From: Bremerella alba
GTDB lineage: Bacteria > Planctomycetota > Planctomycetia > Pirellulales > Pirellulaceae
Assembly: GCF_013618625.1 (NCBI RefSeq)
Contig: NZ_JABRWO010000006.1
Span: forward strand, 310,001-374,000
Direction: 5' to 3'
DNA length: 64,000 nucleotides
The notes beneath the pieces are model-generated. The model was not told the origin of the DNA. It saw only the letters and a list, made by a program, of their open reading frames with translations, and searched no databases. The translations under genes were made by a program, and so were the position numbers. Below are positions 46,599-55,131 of this stretch, one piece after another; position 1 is the first letter of the stretch; every line of letters starts with the position of its first letter.

Positions 46599-47833
46599 TG
46601 TCTGTGGTGCCTCCTACGGTAAGCAAAGAAATATCGCCAGCTGAAACGCCCTATTCAATTTCTGAAAGACCTCCTGTTATCGTCATTGGTGGTGGAGCCA
46701 ATGCACTCTCAATTGCACGTAGTCTGGGTCGCGCAGGCATTCAGGTTTGGGCGCTCAACTACGACTATTCCCCCGTACGATACTCTCGCTTTGCCCAATG
46801 GCTAAGCCTGGCGGGGAAGTCGCAGGGCAAGTCGGCGTGGGCAGACTTCCTGCTAGGTTCCTCCTCAGATCACTTGAAGGGATCTGTTATTATTCCGGCG
46901 AGTGATGATGCGTTGGAACTGCTGATCGAGCACTATACTAAGTTAAAGCGAAGGTTTCGTCTCGATCTATTTGTACCAGACGCCCATGCTTCGATGCTCA
47001 ACAAGCTCAAGACTTATCAGGCCGCGACCCGCTGCGGAGTTCCTACCCCCAAGTTCTGGCTGGTCGACTCGATATCCTCGGTGACCAAACTCCGAGAGGA
47101 ACTCGTCTTTCCACTACTAGTGAAACCCCTCTACTCGCATCGCTTCGTGGCCACGTTTGGTGTGAAGTTTCTGGTCGCCGAGAATTTCGAGCAACTCATG
47201 TCTGCCTGGGAGAAGCTCGATGAAGAACACGAGGTCATGCTGGTCGAAAAGATTCCGGGGCCAGACGGTCAGCTTTGCAGTTATTACACCTACATCGACG
47301 ACAATGGAAAACATCTATTCCAGTTTACAAAGCGTATCATCCGCCGGTTTCCTCCCGAGATGGGCGTCGCCTGTCGACATGTTACGGATCACATCCCAGA
47401 ACTGGTAGAACCTGCCACGAAGCTCTTCGCGGAAGTCGGTCTACGTGGTTTGGCCAATGTCGAATTCAAACTCGACCCAAGGGATGGAATGCTGAAGCTT
47501 ATTGAGTGCAATGCAAGAATCACTGCGGCCAACATTCTGCTCGATCGCTGCGGCTATGACCTCGCTTACTTTTTATATCAGCGGGTGTGTGAGGGTGACA
47601 CGCCGCGTTTTCGGGACTATCAGGATGATGTCTATCTCTGGAACCCCGTGGATGATCTGCGGGCCTTTCTGCAATTGAGAAGTCGGGGCGAACTGAGCTT
47701 GGGGGATTGGATCTCTAGCATCAGCAAGACGAATGTCACGCTTCAGATCTTCCACTGGAGCGACCCACTGCCCTCCTGGATGAATACCTGGCATCGACTC
47801 TGTCGGGCATTGACTCGCAAAGTACATGGGTGA
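46598..47833 (+). CDS. ATP-grasp ligase, carbamoyl-phosphate-synthase/PylC-like group
   Basis: 411 residues. The N-terminal domain starts P-V-I-V-I-G-G-G-A-N-A-L-S-I-A-R-S-L, then V-I-I-P-A-S-D-D-A-L, as in carboxylate-amine ligases such as D-aspartate ligases. The ATP-grasp core shows K-P-L-Y-S-H-R, V-E-K-I-P-G-P-D-G-Q and F-K-L-D-P-R-D-G-M-L-K-L-I-E-C-N-A-R. It overlaps the previous gene by one base. Two different ligases side by side suggest two successive bond-forming steps, or one step on each end of a linker. Confidence 0.87.
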   Translation: MSVVPPTVSKEISPAETPYSISERPPVIVIGGGANALSIARSLGRAGIQVWALNYDYSPVRYSRFAQWLSLAGKSQGKSAWADFLLGSSSDHLKGSVIIPASDDALELLIEHYTKLKRRFRLDLFVPDAHASMLNKLKTYQAATRCGVPTPKFWLVDSISSVTKLREELVFPLLVKPLYSHRFVATFGVKFLVAENFEQLMSAWEKLDEEHEVMLVEKIPGPDGQLCSYYTYIDDNGKHLFQFTKRIIRRFPPEMGVACRHVTDHIPELVEPATKLFAEVGLRGLANVEFKLDPRDGMLKLIECNARITAANILLDRCGYDLAYFLYQRVCEGDTPRFRDYQDDVYLWNPVDDLRAFLQLRSRGELSLGDWISSISKTNVTLQIFHWSDPLPSWMNTWHRLCRALTRKVHG

Positions 47834-47845
47834 GAGAACGATTCC

Positions 47846-49294
47846 ATGCATGAAGAACATCAAATCCAGCATCCAACGGACTTTGACAGGCAGTTGTCTA
47901 TCTTTGCCTTCTTGATGGCGTGCGGCATCCTGTTTCACCAATCGATCCTTTCTGACTGGAATCCGCTTTCCCATCACATTCTAGCGTCGCTCACGGCAAT
48001 TGTGGTGCTGACACATCCTAGATCGCTCGTGGCATTTCTCGTCATGATCGCCACGCATTTTGCTAGTGTCGCGATTGACCTTCCTTATGTGCCCAACCAT
48101 TGGATTTTCGTCGGTGTCATCGACGTTGCTATCCTGTTAACGGCATTGATCCTTGGGGGCAAACATGGTTTCTCACGCTTTTCAGGCGGAGATCTTTTTC
48201 AAGCTCTTGCTCCTGTCATACGATGGTCCGTGCTGGTCATGTATGCTTCTGCCGCTTTGGCAAAACTTAATTCCGATTTCTTCAAGCCCGAAATAAGCGC
48301 AGCGGTTTCTTTATATGGTGGACTGTCCGAAAAACTGGGTGGAATTTTGCCCCAAGAGCCTTGGGCCTTCTATCTTGTCATCTGGGGAACGGCCTCGCTG
48401 GAATGTTTGTTACCAATTCTCCTTGCTCTGAAGAGGACCCGCTGGCTAGGCATCGCCCTGGCATTTGCGTTTCACTTCGCCATGGGAGTGTCTGGCTTCA
48501 TTCCGTTCTCTGGTTTTGCGGTCGCGTATCTCTATTTATTCCTGCCTGAAGATCTCCCTGCTCGCTTTCAAGAGCTTCGATCTAACACGTCCTGGCTGGA
48601 TACGTCATGTTCGACCATCACCCGAGTTGTTCGTAACCCCGCGACCCTGATCGTATTGTGCTTGGGATGGTTCTTGATCGCTTGCACTCGTTCTTACGCC
48701 TGGCTTCCTCCTGACCAGGTTCGGATGGCCGTTATTCGTTTCGGCCAATTACTATTTGCGCTGTACTATGCCGGTGCTGCACTTCTTGTCTGGAAGATGT
48801 ATGGACGATCTCTTTTCGACTCAAGCGATCGCCCGCCGGCCGCATCCCTTAGATTGGCCAGCGCCGGATTGGCAATCGTTCCGCTAATCATCATTCTCAA
48901 TGCATTGTGCCCTTATATCGGACTAAAAACCGAAAGTTCTTTCACGATGTATAGTAACCTTCAAACCGAGGGCAATCAGTGGAACCACCTGTTGATGCCC
49001 AAAGCGATGAAGATCTTTCATTGGCAAGATGACTTGGTGAGCATTATCGATTCGACCTATCCACCATTTCAGCACGCTGCGCAGGAAGACATTCGTTTGA
49101 CCTGGTTCGAGTTCCAACGCCAAGCCAGCGAGGCTAATAGTTTTGCTGTGACATACAGCCGAGGAGCTGTTCTCTATGAGGTAGCCGACACCCAGTTAGA
49201 CCCGGTCCTATCGCGTCCTCCTGAGGTGTTTTGGGGCAAATGGATGTGGTTTCGTGACGTCCCGCTACCTGAAAAGAACACCATCCGGCACTAA
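47846..49294 (+). CDS. HTTM / vitamin-K-dependent-carboxylase-like multi-pass membrane protein
   Basis: 482 residues with nine to eleven predicted helices. The pattern A-S-A-A-L-A-K-L-N-S-D-F-F near residue 135 and H-F-A-M-G-V-S-G-F-I-P-F-S near residue 213 fit the HTTM domain (horizontally transferred transmembrane domain, related to gamma-glutamyl carboxylase). The C-terminal 90 residues are outside the membrane and beta-rich. It starts 12 bases after the second ATP-grasp gene. HTTM proteins often sit in secondary-metabolite and envelope loci; the reaction here is unknown. Confidence 0.7.
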   Translation: MHEEHQIQHPTDFDRQLSIFAFLMACGILFHQSILSDWNPLSHHILASLTAIVVLTHPRSLVAFLVMIATHFASVAIDLPYVPNHWIFVGVIDVAILLTALILGGKHGFSRFSGGDLFQALAPVIRWSVLVMYASAALAKLNSDFFKPEISAAVSLYGGLSEKLGGILPQEPWAFYLVIWGTASLECLLPILLALKRTRWLGIALAFAFHFAMGVSGFIPFSGFAVAYLYLFLPEDLPARFQELRSNTSWLDTSCSTITRVVRNPATLIVLCLGWFLIACTRSYAWLPPDQVRMAVIRFGQLLFALYYAGAALLVWKMYGRSLFDSSDRPPAASLRLASAGLAIVPLIIILNALCPYIGLKTESSFTMYSNLQTEGNQWNHLLMPKAMKIFHWQDDLVSIIDSTYPPFQHAAQEDIRLTWFEFQRQASEANSFAVTYSRGAVLYEVADTQLDPVLSRPPEVFWGKWMWFRDVPLPEKNTIRH

Positions 49295-49299
49295 TCATC

Positions 49300-50310
49300 A
49301 TGTACAAAGTGTTCTCACAAAGTGCTCTTACTCTGGCTAATTCCTGGGCAGGAGATAAGCTTTTAACTTCGCTCGAATCGAGAGAGCAACGCGATAATAT
49401 TCTTCGCGTCATTACCTATCATCGCGTCGATCAGCCTAGCGAAAAGCCTCACCTCTATCCTGGTGTACATAGCGCAACACCAGAGCAATTCGCCACTCAG
49501 CTCGATCAACTTCAAGCGTGCTCACACATCATCTCACTAGACGACGCCCTGGATGCCATCGAGGGTCGCCGACGTCTACCGGCGAAGTCTGTATTGATTA
49601 CCTTTGATGACGCTTATCAGAGCTTTGATGTCGCCTGGCAACAGCTTCAAACACGTGGCCTTCCGGTGGTTCTCTTCGTGCCAACATCCTTTCCGGACCA
49701 TCCGGAAAGAAAGTTCTGGTGGGATCGCGTTCATTGGGCGATTCACTCAACCCCCAAAACTCAGATTCAGCACGACGGGATAGACCTGCACCTGGATAGT
49801 CCCAAGCACAAGATTGATGCCGCTCGCCAGATCGCGGCCAAGGTCAAGCAACTACCTCACCGCGAGGCCATGCCATGGGTTAATGCCCTTTGCGAATCGC
49901 TTCATGAAGATGCACAACCTAACGAAGTGCTCTCCTGGCAGCGGCTACGCGAGTTGTCGAAAGAAGGCGTAGCCATAGGTGCCCATACGCACACCCATCC
50001 GCTGATGAACCAGCTAAGTCTTGACGAGGCACAGGAAGAAGCCATCCGCTCGCGCGACGAATTACAGAAGCAGCTACGAAAGGAGATTCGTTCGTTTTGT
50101 TATCCGGCAGGCGGTGTAAGCGCTGAAGTGGCCGCGATGCTGAAAGATATCGGTTACACTGCCGCGTTTACAACCCAGCGGGGCGTGAACGACTTGGATA
50201 ACTGCGATCCTCTTCAAATGAGCCGAATTAATGTCGGTGGTCGCACTTCGACCAACGTTATGCGAATGCAGTTTCTATCGTATTCCCGAGGTCTTAAGCC
50301 CATCCGTTAA
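49300..50310 (+). CDS. Polysaccharide deacetylase (NodB-fold, CE4)
   Basis: 336 residues. NodB fold with the metal/acid motif T-F-D-D near residue 105, the metal-binding H-x3-H-P-L-M block (A-H-T-H-T-H-P-L-M) near residue 230, and C-Y-P-A-G-G near residue 268. An N-terminal part of about 40 residues precedes V-I-T-Y-H-R-V. No signal peptide is evident, so it may act inside the cell or on lipid-linked units. It begins five bases after the HTTM gene and converges with the Wza-like gene. Confidence 0.9.
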   Translation: MYKVFSQSALTLANSWAGDKLLTSLESREQRDNILRVITYHRVDQPSEKPHLYPGVHSATPEQFATQLDQLQACSHIISLDDALDAIEGRRRLPAKSVLITFDDAYQSFDVAWQQLQTRGLPVVLFVPTSFPDHPERKFWWDRVHWAIHSTPKTQIQHDGIDLHLDSPKHKIDAARQIAAKVKQLPHREAMPWVNALCESLHEDAQPNEVLSWQRLRELSKEGVAIGAHTHTHPLMNQLSLDEAQEEAIRSRDELQKQLRKEIRSFCYPAGGVSAEVAAMLKDIGYTAAFTTQRGVNDLDNCDPLQMSRINVGGRTSTNVMRMQFLSYSRGLKPIR

Positions 50311-50315
50311 CAAGG

Positions 50316-51410
50316 CTAAAAACCCCAGACACTTCGATAGGGGAACAACAGTATGTCGTCAACCAGGCGATCGAATGTACGACGGAAGTACCAGTTCGCA
50401 TCTGGGTTCAAGTAGATAATATCTCCGGGGCAAACGTTGATGTTCTCTTCCCGACATGTTCTCGCCTTGATCAGATCGACAATGATCAACATGGGTGCTT
50501 GCCCTGGTACCTGGCGGTGAACGGTGACCGTTGTAGGAGACTCGATCGGGTCAATGTAGCCTGCCATTGCCACGGCCGTTACGACATCGACTTCTCGATC
50601 TCGTGGAAGAATGAACCCGCCACCGAGTTCTCGTTCTCTCTCCCCGGCTGAAAATCGGACAATATTCGTCGGACTTAGGTTGCCGACCACATAGAACACC
50701 TCGTTCCTACGGTTCGGAACCACCACCACATCACCTTCATGTAAGATGACATCGTGAGGGCCGAAATTGAGGTGATCCATCCCGCGAAGATCGATCTTTA
50801 CGATCTCAGGCGTAACGCCATGAGCCCTACGGTGAATCTCTATCGCTTCGGCCGCGTCCTCGGTTAACCCGCCTGCCTGGGCAATCGCGTGGGCCACATC
50901 ATTCTCGTAGCGTGGAAGCTCGGTAACCCCCGGTGCCGCGACCTTACCTAACACCACCACGTTGAATGTCGCCTTCTGCGCCAGTGAGATACTAACGGTT
51001 GGAGAGTTGAAGAAGCCATTTGAATAGGCTCGCGTGATTTCTGATTGGGCTTGCGCAAGATTTAAACCGCCAACCGGTACTGATCCGACCAGAGGAAGCT
51101 GAATATGCCCCGATCCCATGACCTGCACCAACAAGGGGCGATACTCACCGTTGGGAAACAGCTCAGGTACAGTAACTTCCAACACGTCTTCCGGCCCCAA
51201 CAGATAGTCTTTGGGCGGTGGCGCCGTTAGCAAAGTGAAATTCAGCAGCGGACCACCGGTGCGAAGCGGCAAGCGAAACTCCTCAGGCAAGGTACTCGCT
51301 GGCACGCCAACAGTGACAAGCGGAGCATAGCAACCTGAACAGATGACTAGCGCGCAGAGAGCGAGGAGGCCATAGATTGCCTTCGTGTCTACGCGTACAA
51401 CTGCTAGCAT
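50316..51410 (-). CDS. Wza-like polysaccharide export lipoprotein
   Basis: Outer-membrane/periplasmic export protein, 364 residues. The lipoprotein signal ends L-V-I-C-S-G-C. The Poly_export domain starts Y-L-L-G-P-E-D-V-L-E-V-T-V, followed by SLBB-like repeats (V-V-L-G-K-V-A-A-P-G and V-V-G-N-L-S-P-T). This is the exit channel of the Wzy-type pathway. It is read alone from the minus strand, behind the response regulator. The C-terminus is short, lacking the long membrane-spanning helix of enteric Wza. Confidence 0.9.
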   Translation of the reverse strand: MLAVVRVDTKAIYGLLALCALVICSGCYAPLVTVGVPASTLPEEFRLPLRTGGPLLNFTLLTAPPPKDYLLGPEDVLEVTVPELFPNGEYRPLLVQVMGSGHIQLPLVGSVPVGGLNLAQAQSEITRAYSNGFFNSPTVSISLAQKATFNVVVLGKVAAPGVTELPRYENDVAHAIAQAGGLTEDAAEAIEIHRRAHGVTPEIVKIDLRGMDHLNFGPHDVILHEGDVVVVPNRRNEVFYVVGNLSPTNIVRFSAGERERELGGGFILPRDREVDVVTAVAMAGYIDPIESPTTVTVHRQVPGQAPMLIIVDLIKARTCREENINVCPGDIIYLNPDANWYFRRTFDRLVDDILLFPYRSVWGF

Positions 51411-51553
51411 TTAGCCGTTTCCTCTTCCGTGAGCTTTCGGCGTCTTTGATTTATCCGTCGATACAATCAGTTTCGGCGTAACAGGCACAACGATTAAGAC
51501 GAGTCGCTTTCCATCCTACGACTCGATCAGATAGGACAATCCCTCTTTTTTAA

Positions 51554-52366
51554 CTAACCGGAATGCCCAACATACCGAGGCTGACTGATGTCGTGCACTA
51601 ACTTGGCGATAGTCTGATCGTCAACGGATGTGCTTAACTTCTCAAGCCCTCGTCGACCAAACACCATGGCGATATCGCGAATCAACTGAAGCGGCGAATC
51701 GATATCGAGTTTGTCGAACAATTGCGTTCGAAACGTATGCACAGTTTTAATGCCGATTCCCATTTCCAGGGCAATCTCTTTGACATGTTTTCCGGCCACC
51801 ATGTGACGGAAGACCTCGCGTTGACGTTCGGTCAGCGTGCTGATACGACGTCCGAGCAGTTGTCTTTCCTGTCGCGTCTTGCGACGTAGGCGCGTTCCCA
51901 GGATGGCCTGATCGACGATGATCTTTGCCCGGTTTAGTTCAAATGGCTTCTCCAGAACGGACATTGCTCCTGCTTCAAGACAGATCAGAGCCCGGTGCAA
52001 TTGTGTGCACGTTGCTGAAATCAAAACCGACGTCAGTCCATTGCTCTGACATAGCTCCGCGATCAGCGTCTCACCTCGCCCGTTCTCAAAATCGACATCA
52101 ATCACCATCGCATCAAAGACGGTTTTCGTCTCAGCTAGTTCTTCCACACTCATCAAGCAGTGGACGTAACGCGATGTATCCTGCAAACCATCGTGCAGTA
52201 TTCTTCGCTGATCCGTGCAAGATTCAAGCAGAGCAATATTGGAACTTGGAGTGAGCAACGTTCGACTTCGTAGAATGTGATCAAGGCACAAGAATCGCAA
52301 ACACCAATTTTTGAGCAGTCTGCACTCGATTTGATATGCGACGGCAGAAACCCATGAAGCAGTCAT
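51554..52366 (-). CDS. FixJ/NarL-type response regulator, possible exopolysaccharide regulator
   Basis: 270 residues. The receiver domain starts near residue 43 (N-I-A-L-L-E), with phospho-acceptor D90 (V-I-D-V-D), T119 and K140 (L-E-K-P-F). A LuxR-type helix-turn-helix lies at about 177-220 (L-T-E-R-Q-R-E-V-F, G-I-G-I-K-T-V-H). The first 42 residues are unusual for the family, so a later non-ATG start (for example a TTG near residue 38) is possible. Only one of the usual two acidic residues is seen at the receiver's N-terminus. No histidine kinase is adjacent. Confidence 0.82.
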   Translation of the reverse strand: MTASWVSAVAYQIECRLLKNWCLRFLCLDHILRSRTLLTPSSNIALLESCTDQRRILHDGLQDTSRYVHCLMSVEELAETKTVFDAMVIDVDFENGRGETLIAELCQSNGLTSVLISATCTQLHRALICLEAGAMSVLEKPFELNRAKIIVDQAILGTRLRRKTRQERQLLGRRISTLTERQREVFRHMVAGKHVKEIALEMGIGIKTVHTFRTQLFDKLDIDSPLQLIRDIAMVFGRRGLEKLSTSVDDQTIAKLVHDISQPRYVGHSG

Positions 52367-52379
52367 CTGCCGGTGGCGA

Positions 52380-52550
52380 AAGCTTAGCTCGCTTGGAGAT
52401 TGACATCATAGGATTCCGTGCCAGAACCGCGCAGCCTGGCTTAATTGTTCAACCGGTGAGCAGCCCCTTCCGATTTTAGGGTCCGTAAGACCATTGCCGG
52501 TTTTGGCAACTTTGCCGACTATGCGTTTCGCCCGTAAGATGCTTCCAAGA
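52380..52550 (-). promoter_or_regulatory. Possible structured leader upstream of the response-regulator gene
   Basis: Between the response regulator and the yebC-like gene are several small stems in a row: GGTC/GACC (52481-52492), TTGCC/GGCAA (52495-52510), and CCAG/CTGG read on the minus strand near 52421-52440. On the minus strand this would be the 5' leader. The arrangement recalls a structured RNA, but no known riboswitch consensus could be fitted. Confidence 0.25.
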
Positions 52551-52556
52551 GGAATC

Positions 52557-52594
52557 GATCGAAAAGCCCCCCATAAGACTGGGCGGCTTTTCGA
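52557..52594 (-). terminator. Terminator of the yebC-like gene
   Basis: ATCGAAAAGCC (52557-52567) pairs perfectly with GGCTTTTCGAT (52584-52594); inside, CCC pairs with GGG. It lies 44 bases after the stop of the minus-strand YebC/YeeN-type gene. There is no long T-run beyond the stem, but the A/T-rich outer stem itself gives TTTT on either strand. Confidence 0.65.
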
Positions 52595-52638
52595 TTCAGC
52601 GAATGGGAGAGCCTGTTCGCACTGTTGCCAATGGACCG

Positions 52639-53361
52639 CTACTCTGGGAGCTTCGCACTGTGATAGACGTGTTGCACATCCTCACAGTCATCGAGCATAT
52701 CTAAGAACTTTTCAAATGCCTTAGCGTCGTCACCACTGAGTTCCGTATTTGTTTGGGCAACAAACGCGATTTCCTGGACTTCCAACTCGATGTCTGGAAT
52801 CGCTTCCTGTAGGGCCTGCTTGGCTTTGAAGAAATCGGTTGCCGCCGCGAAAACAGTGAGTTGGCCGTCTTCCTCTTCGACATCATCTACGTCGACATCC
52901 GCCTCGAGCATTGCCTCGAGTATCTGATCTTGCTCGCCTCCTTTGAAGGAGAAAATCGCTAGATGATCAAACAAGTGAGAAACGGAACCCGCGGTGCCTA
53001 GCTTGGCCCCACTTTTGTTGAAGCAGTTGCGGACGTCGGTGATGGTACGGTTGGGGTTGTCGGTTAGGCAGTCAACGATGACGCTGCAGCCGCCTGGCCC
53101 GAACCCTTCATAGCGCGACTCGGAGTAATCTTCACCCCCTGCCCCCTTGGCCTTTTCGATCGCTTTATCAATCACATGGGCCGGCACCTGCTCTCGCTTC
53201 GCCTTTTCCATCATGCTCTTGAGCGTCGGATTCGACTCGGGGTCTGGTACCCCAGTCTTAGCCGCAACGTACAGCATCTTCCCGTACTTGGAGTAAAGCT
53301 TAGATTTTTGCGATGCCGTCTTGGCAATCGCATGCTTCCGGTTTTCGAAGCTTCTTCCCAT
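52639..53361 (-). CDS. YebC/PmpR family protein, YeeN-type
   Basis: 240 residues, full length. It begins M-G-R-S-F-E-N-R-K-H-A-I-A-K-T-A, the variant of the YebC opening seen in the YeeN-like branch, then K-A-K-R-E-Q-V-P-A-H-V-I-D-K-A-I-E-K-A-K-G and Y-E-G-F-G-P-G-G. Family members act as DNA-binding regulators or, as reported for some, help ribosomes through difficult sequences. Single gene with a terminator behind it. Confidence 0.92.
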   Translation of the reverse strand: MGRSFENRKHAIAKTASQKSKLYSKYGKMLYVAAKTGVPDPESNPTLKSMMEKAKREQVPAHVIDKAIEKAKGAGGEDYSESRYEGFGPGGCSVIVDCLTDNPNRTITDVRNCFNKSGAKLGTAGSVSHLFDHLAIFSFKGGEQDQILEAMLEADVDVDDVEEEDGQLTVFAAATDFFKAKQALQEAIPDIELEVQEIAFVAQTNTELSGDDAKAFEKFLDMLDDCEDVQHVYHSAKLPE

Positions 53362-53613
53362 TCGAGTAATCTACTTGTGGTTTCACAGAGAGGTTAAGAA
53401 ATCGTTGCACCACAAAGATAAACCAGTTCGGTGTTTCGAGCAATTGCTCTCAAATATCACGATATCCACTCGGCTAAATTAATCGCAACACTTGAAATCA
53501 CAACACCTTACGGATCACAACAGCCGCCTTGCGTAGACGCAACACTAAGCACATAACGAGCTGATATGCCACAAAATCTCGATCGGAAGGGCAGTTAAAT
53601 GGGGCTCACGTCC

Positions 53614-54603
53614 CTATTTCGTTAATTCTGACGACCACACTTCCCATTGCTGATTAAGCCATTTCGGATCAGGCATCGCATCGGTAACCAAGTATCGGTA
53701 ACGAGCCTGATAAGGATGATCGGCATCAATCACGAACTGGCCATCGACGCAGGGAGCAAAGCAGAAGTAAGGTTTCGTGGGGTGAATCCGCGTTGCCTGA
53801 GGAGTCCGGAAATTGTTCGGATCGCTCAACACGGTAATGCTCACGGGCTTTCCTTCGATCTCCCCCCACAGAGAAACCCACTTGGCATGTTGATGGTTTC
53901 CCTTCCTACGATCCTCACCTAGGTTGTTAAGAAAACCGCTTGGTTCGCGTTCGTCTATATCCTTAGTATTCCCAACGGTAACCCACCGTGCAGGGCCGCG
54001 AATAGCAAAGCCGCCATAGTGGTACTCAAGAATCGACAGAGGACTCTCGGTGATCGCGGATTGGGTCGATTCTAGGTCGAAGCAACGAAAACTCCCGTCG
54101 GTTGGATAAGCCGTAACTTTCCAACGTTCTCGCAGAACATCGATCTTCGGATCGGTTTCCTTGCGATGGATCAGATCGACCTCGAAACCGGCCCGATCTT
54201 CCTCTTGGAAGATCGAAACGACCCGCTCGTGAAGCACACGGCCAGTGCCGCTACCAAGATTCCAGAAATCGATCGTCTCGTCCTGGTAGCTCGTTCTGAC
54301 CCAGGCCGAAAATATGCCTTGCTGATGCGGATGGTCTTTTGCAAACATCGCCGTAACGGACTGACCATCAGGCGTAAAAACCGGATGCAGACAGCCGCTG
54401 CGATGGTAGATCTCATCTAATCCTTTGGGAACCGGCGGAGAGACTTTGTTGTAAGTGAGTACCGGTTTGTCGCCATCGCCGATCTTAATCGCTTGATCCG
54501 ATTCTATCACGCGGAGTTTCTCTGCCATGCAGTGCGATGAATTTTCGCTGGAACAAGCCACGGCTAAAACAAACGCAGCGCCAAACCCAAATACATGTTT
54601 CAT
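53614..54603 (-). CDS. DUF6807 / PmoA-family lipoprotein-like protein
   Basis: 329 residues from ATG 54603, which follows an AGGGAGA site; an in-frame GTG or ATG upstream would give a poor signal. The signal ends around L-A-V-A-C-S, which could be a lipobox. The body has Y-H-R-S-G-C-L-H-P-V, H-P-H-Q-Q-G-I-F-S-A-W, D-F-W-N-L-G-S-G-T-G and a beta-rich rest, as in DUF6807 ('methane oxygenase PmoA') proteins, which in planctomycetes sit among sugar-use genes. No relation to methane oxidation is implied. Function unknown; sugar or lactone binding is a guess. Confidence 0.82.
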   Translation of the reverse strand: MKHVFGFGAAFVLAVACSSENSSHCMAEKLRVIESDQAIKIGDGDKPVLTYNKVSPPVPKGLDEIYHRSGCLHPVFTPDGQSVTAMFAKDHPHQQGIFSAWVRTSYQDETIDFWNLGSGTGRVLHERVVSIFQEEDRAGFEVDLIHRKETDPKIDVLRERWKVTAYPTDGSFRCFDLESTQSAITESPLSILEYHYGGFAIRGPARWVTVGNTKDIDEREPSGFLNNLGEDRRKGNHQHAKWVSLWGEIEGKPVSITVLSDPNNFRTPQATRIHPTKPYFCFAPCVDGQFVIDADHPYQARYRYLVTDAMPDPKWLNQQWEVWSSELTK

Positions 54604-54782
54604 TCTGAGTATCTCCCTGTGCATCGCAAGCTGAGTACAAACCACAAAAAAGAAGGCGATGAACTAATCTACGCAACTGGAACGGGATAACCACTTCCCT
54701 CACAGATCAAGTAAACGCGATGCGCTCATTTCATTGTAGTTACTCGATCCGTCGCTGAGGAAGTCTCACGACTATGAAAGAA

Positions 54783-55109
54783 TTAAGTCGAATCTTGCCC
54801 GCTCCTTAAAAATACTAATTTCGTTGTCCTCGTCTTCGAGAGAAATTTCTCTTGTCCTTGCGCAACCGATATTCCAAGCATGTCAATTGCTCGATGGAAT
54901 TCACAACATACCTCAGAACGAAGACGATACTTCTCATTGCCCTCCCCCATGTCGCTAACTACAACGTTGGGAATAGAATGGCCACTAGATAGAACGGCAC
55001 GGCCATCCTCTGCCAAGACTTGCTGACCAAAGACGAACTGAAATAACACCCTCTCCTGGAGCGATCGTTCCCCAAGGGAAATTCGCCAGGTGCCATGCTG
55101 GGGCCCCAT
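54783..55109 (-). pseudogene. Possible remnant or unrecognised small gene upstream of the dehydrogenase
   Basis: An open frame of about 108 residues (from an ATG at 55109) with protein-like composition: R-S-L-Q-E-R-V-L-F-Q-F-V-F-G, S-I-P-N-V-V-V-S-D-M-G-E-G. No ribosome site is seen before the ATG, no family is recognised, and the frame continues upstream without a stop into the antisense of the dehydrogenase gene. It may be the 3' remnant of a lost gene. The remaining bases between 54604 and 55131 hold nothing else obvious. Confidence 0.3.
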
Positions 55110-55131
55110 TTCTAACAACGAAGGTATATCG

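Noticed and set aside
52470-52560. Possible cyclic-di-GMP (GEMM) riboswitch
   Set aside because: Some G-C-A-A-A-like bits are present on the minus strand, but the two-helix layout, the tetraloop and its receptor cannot be built.
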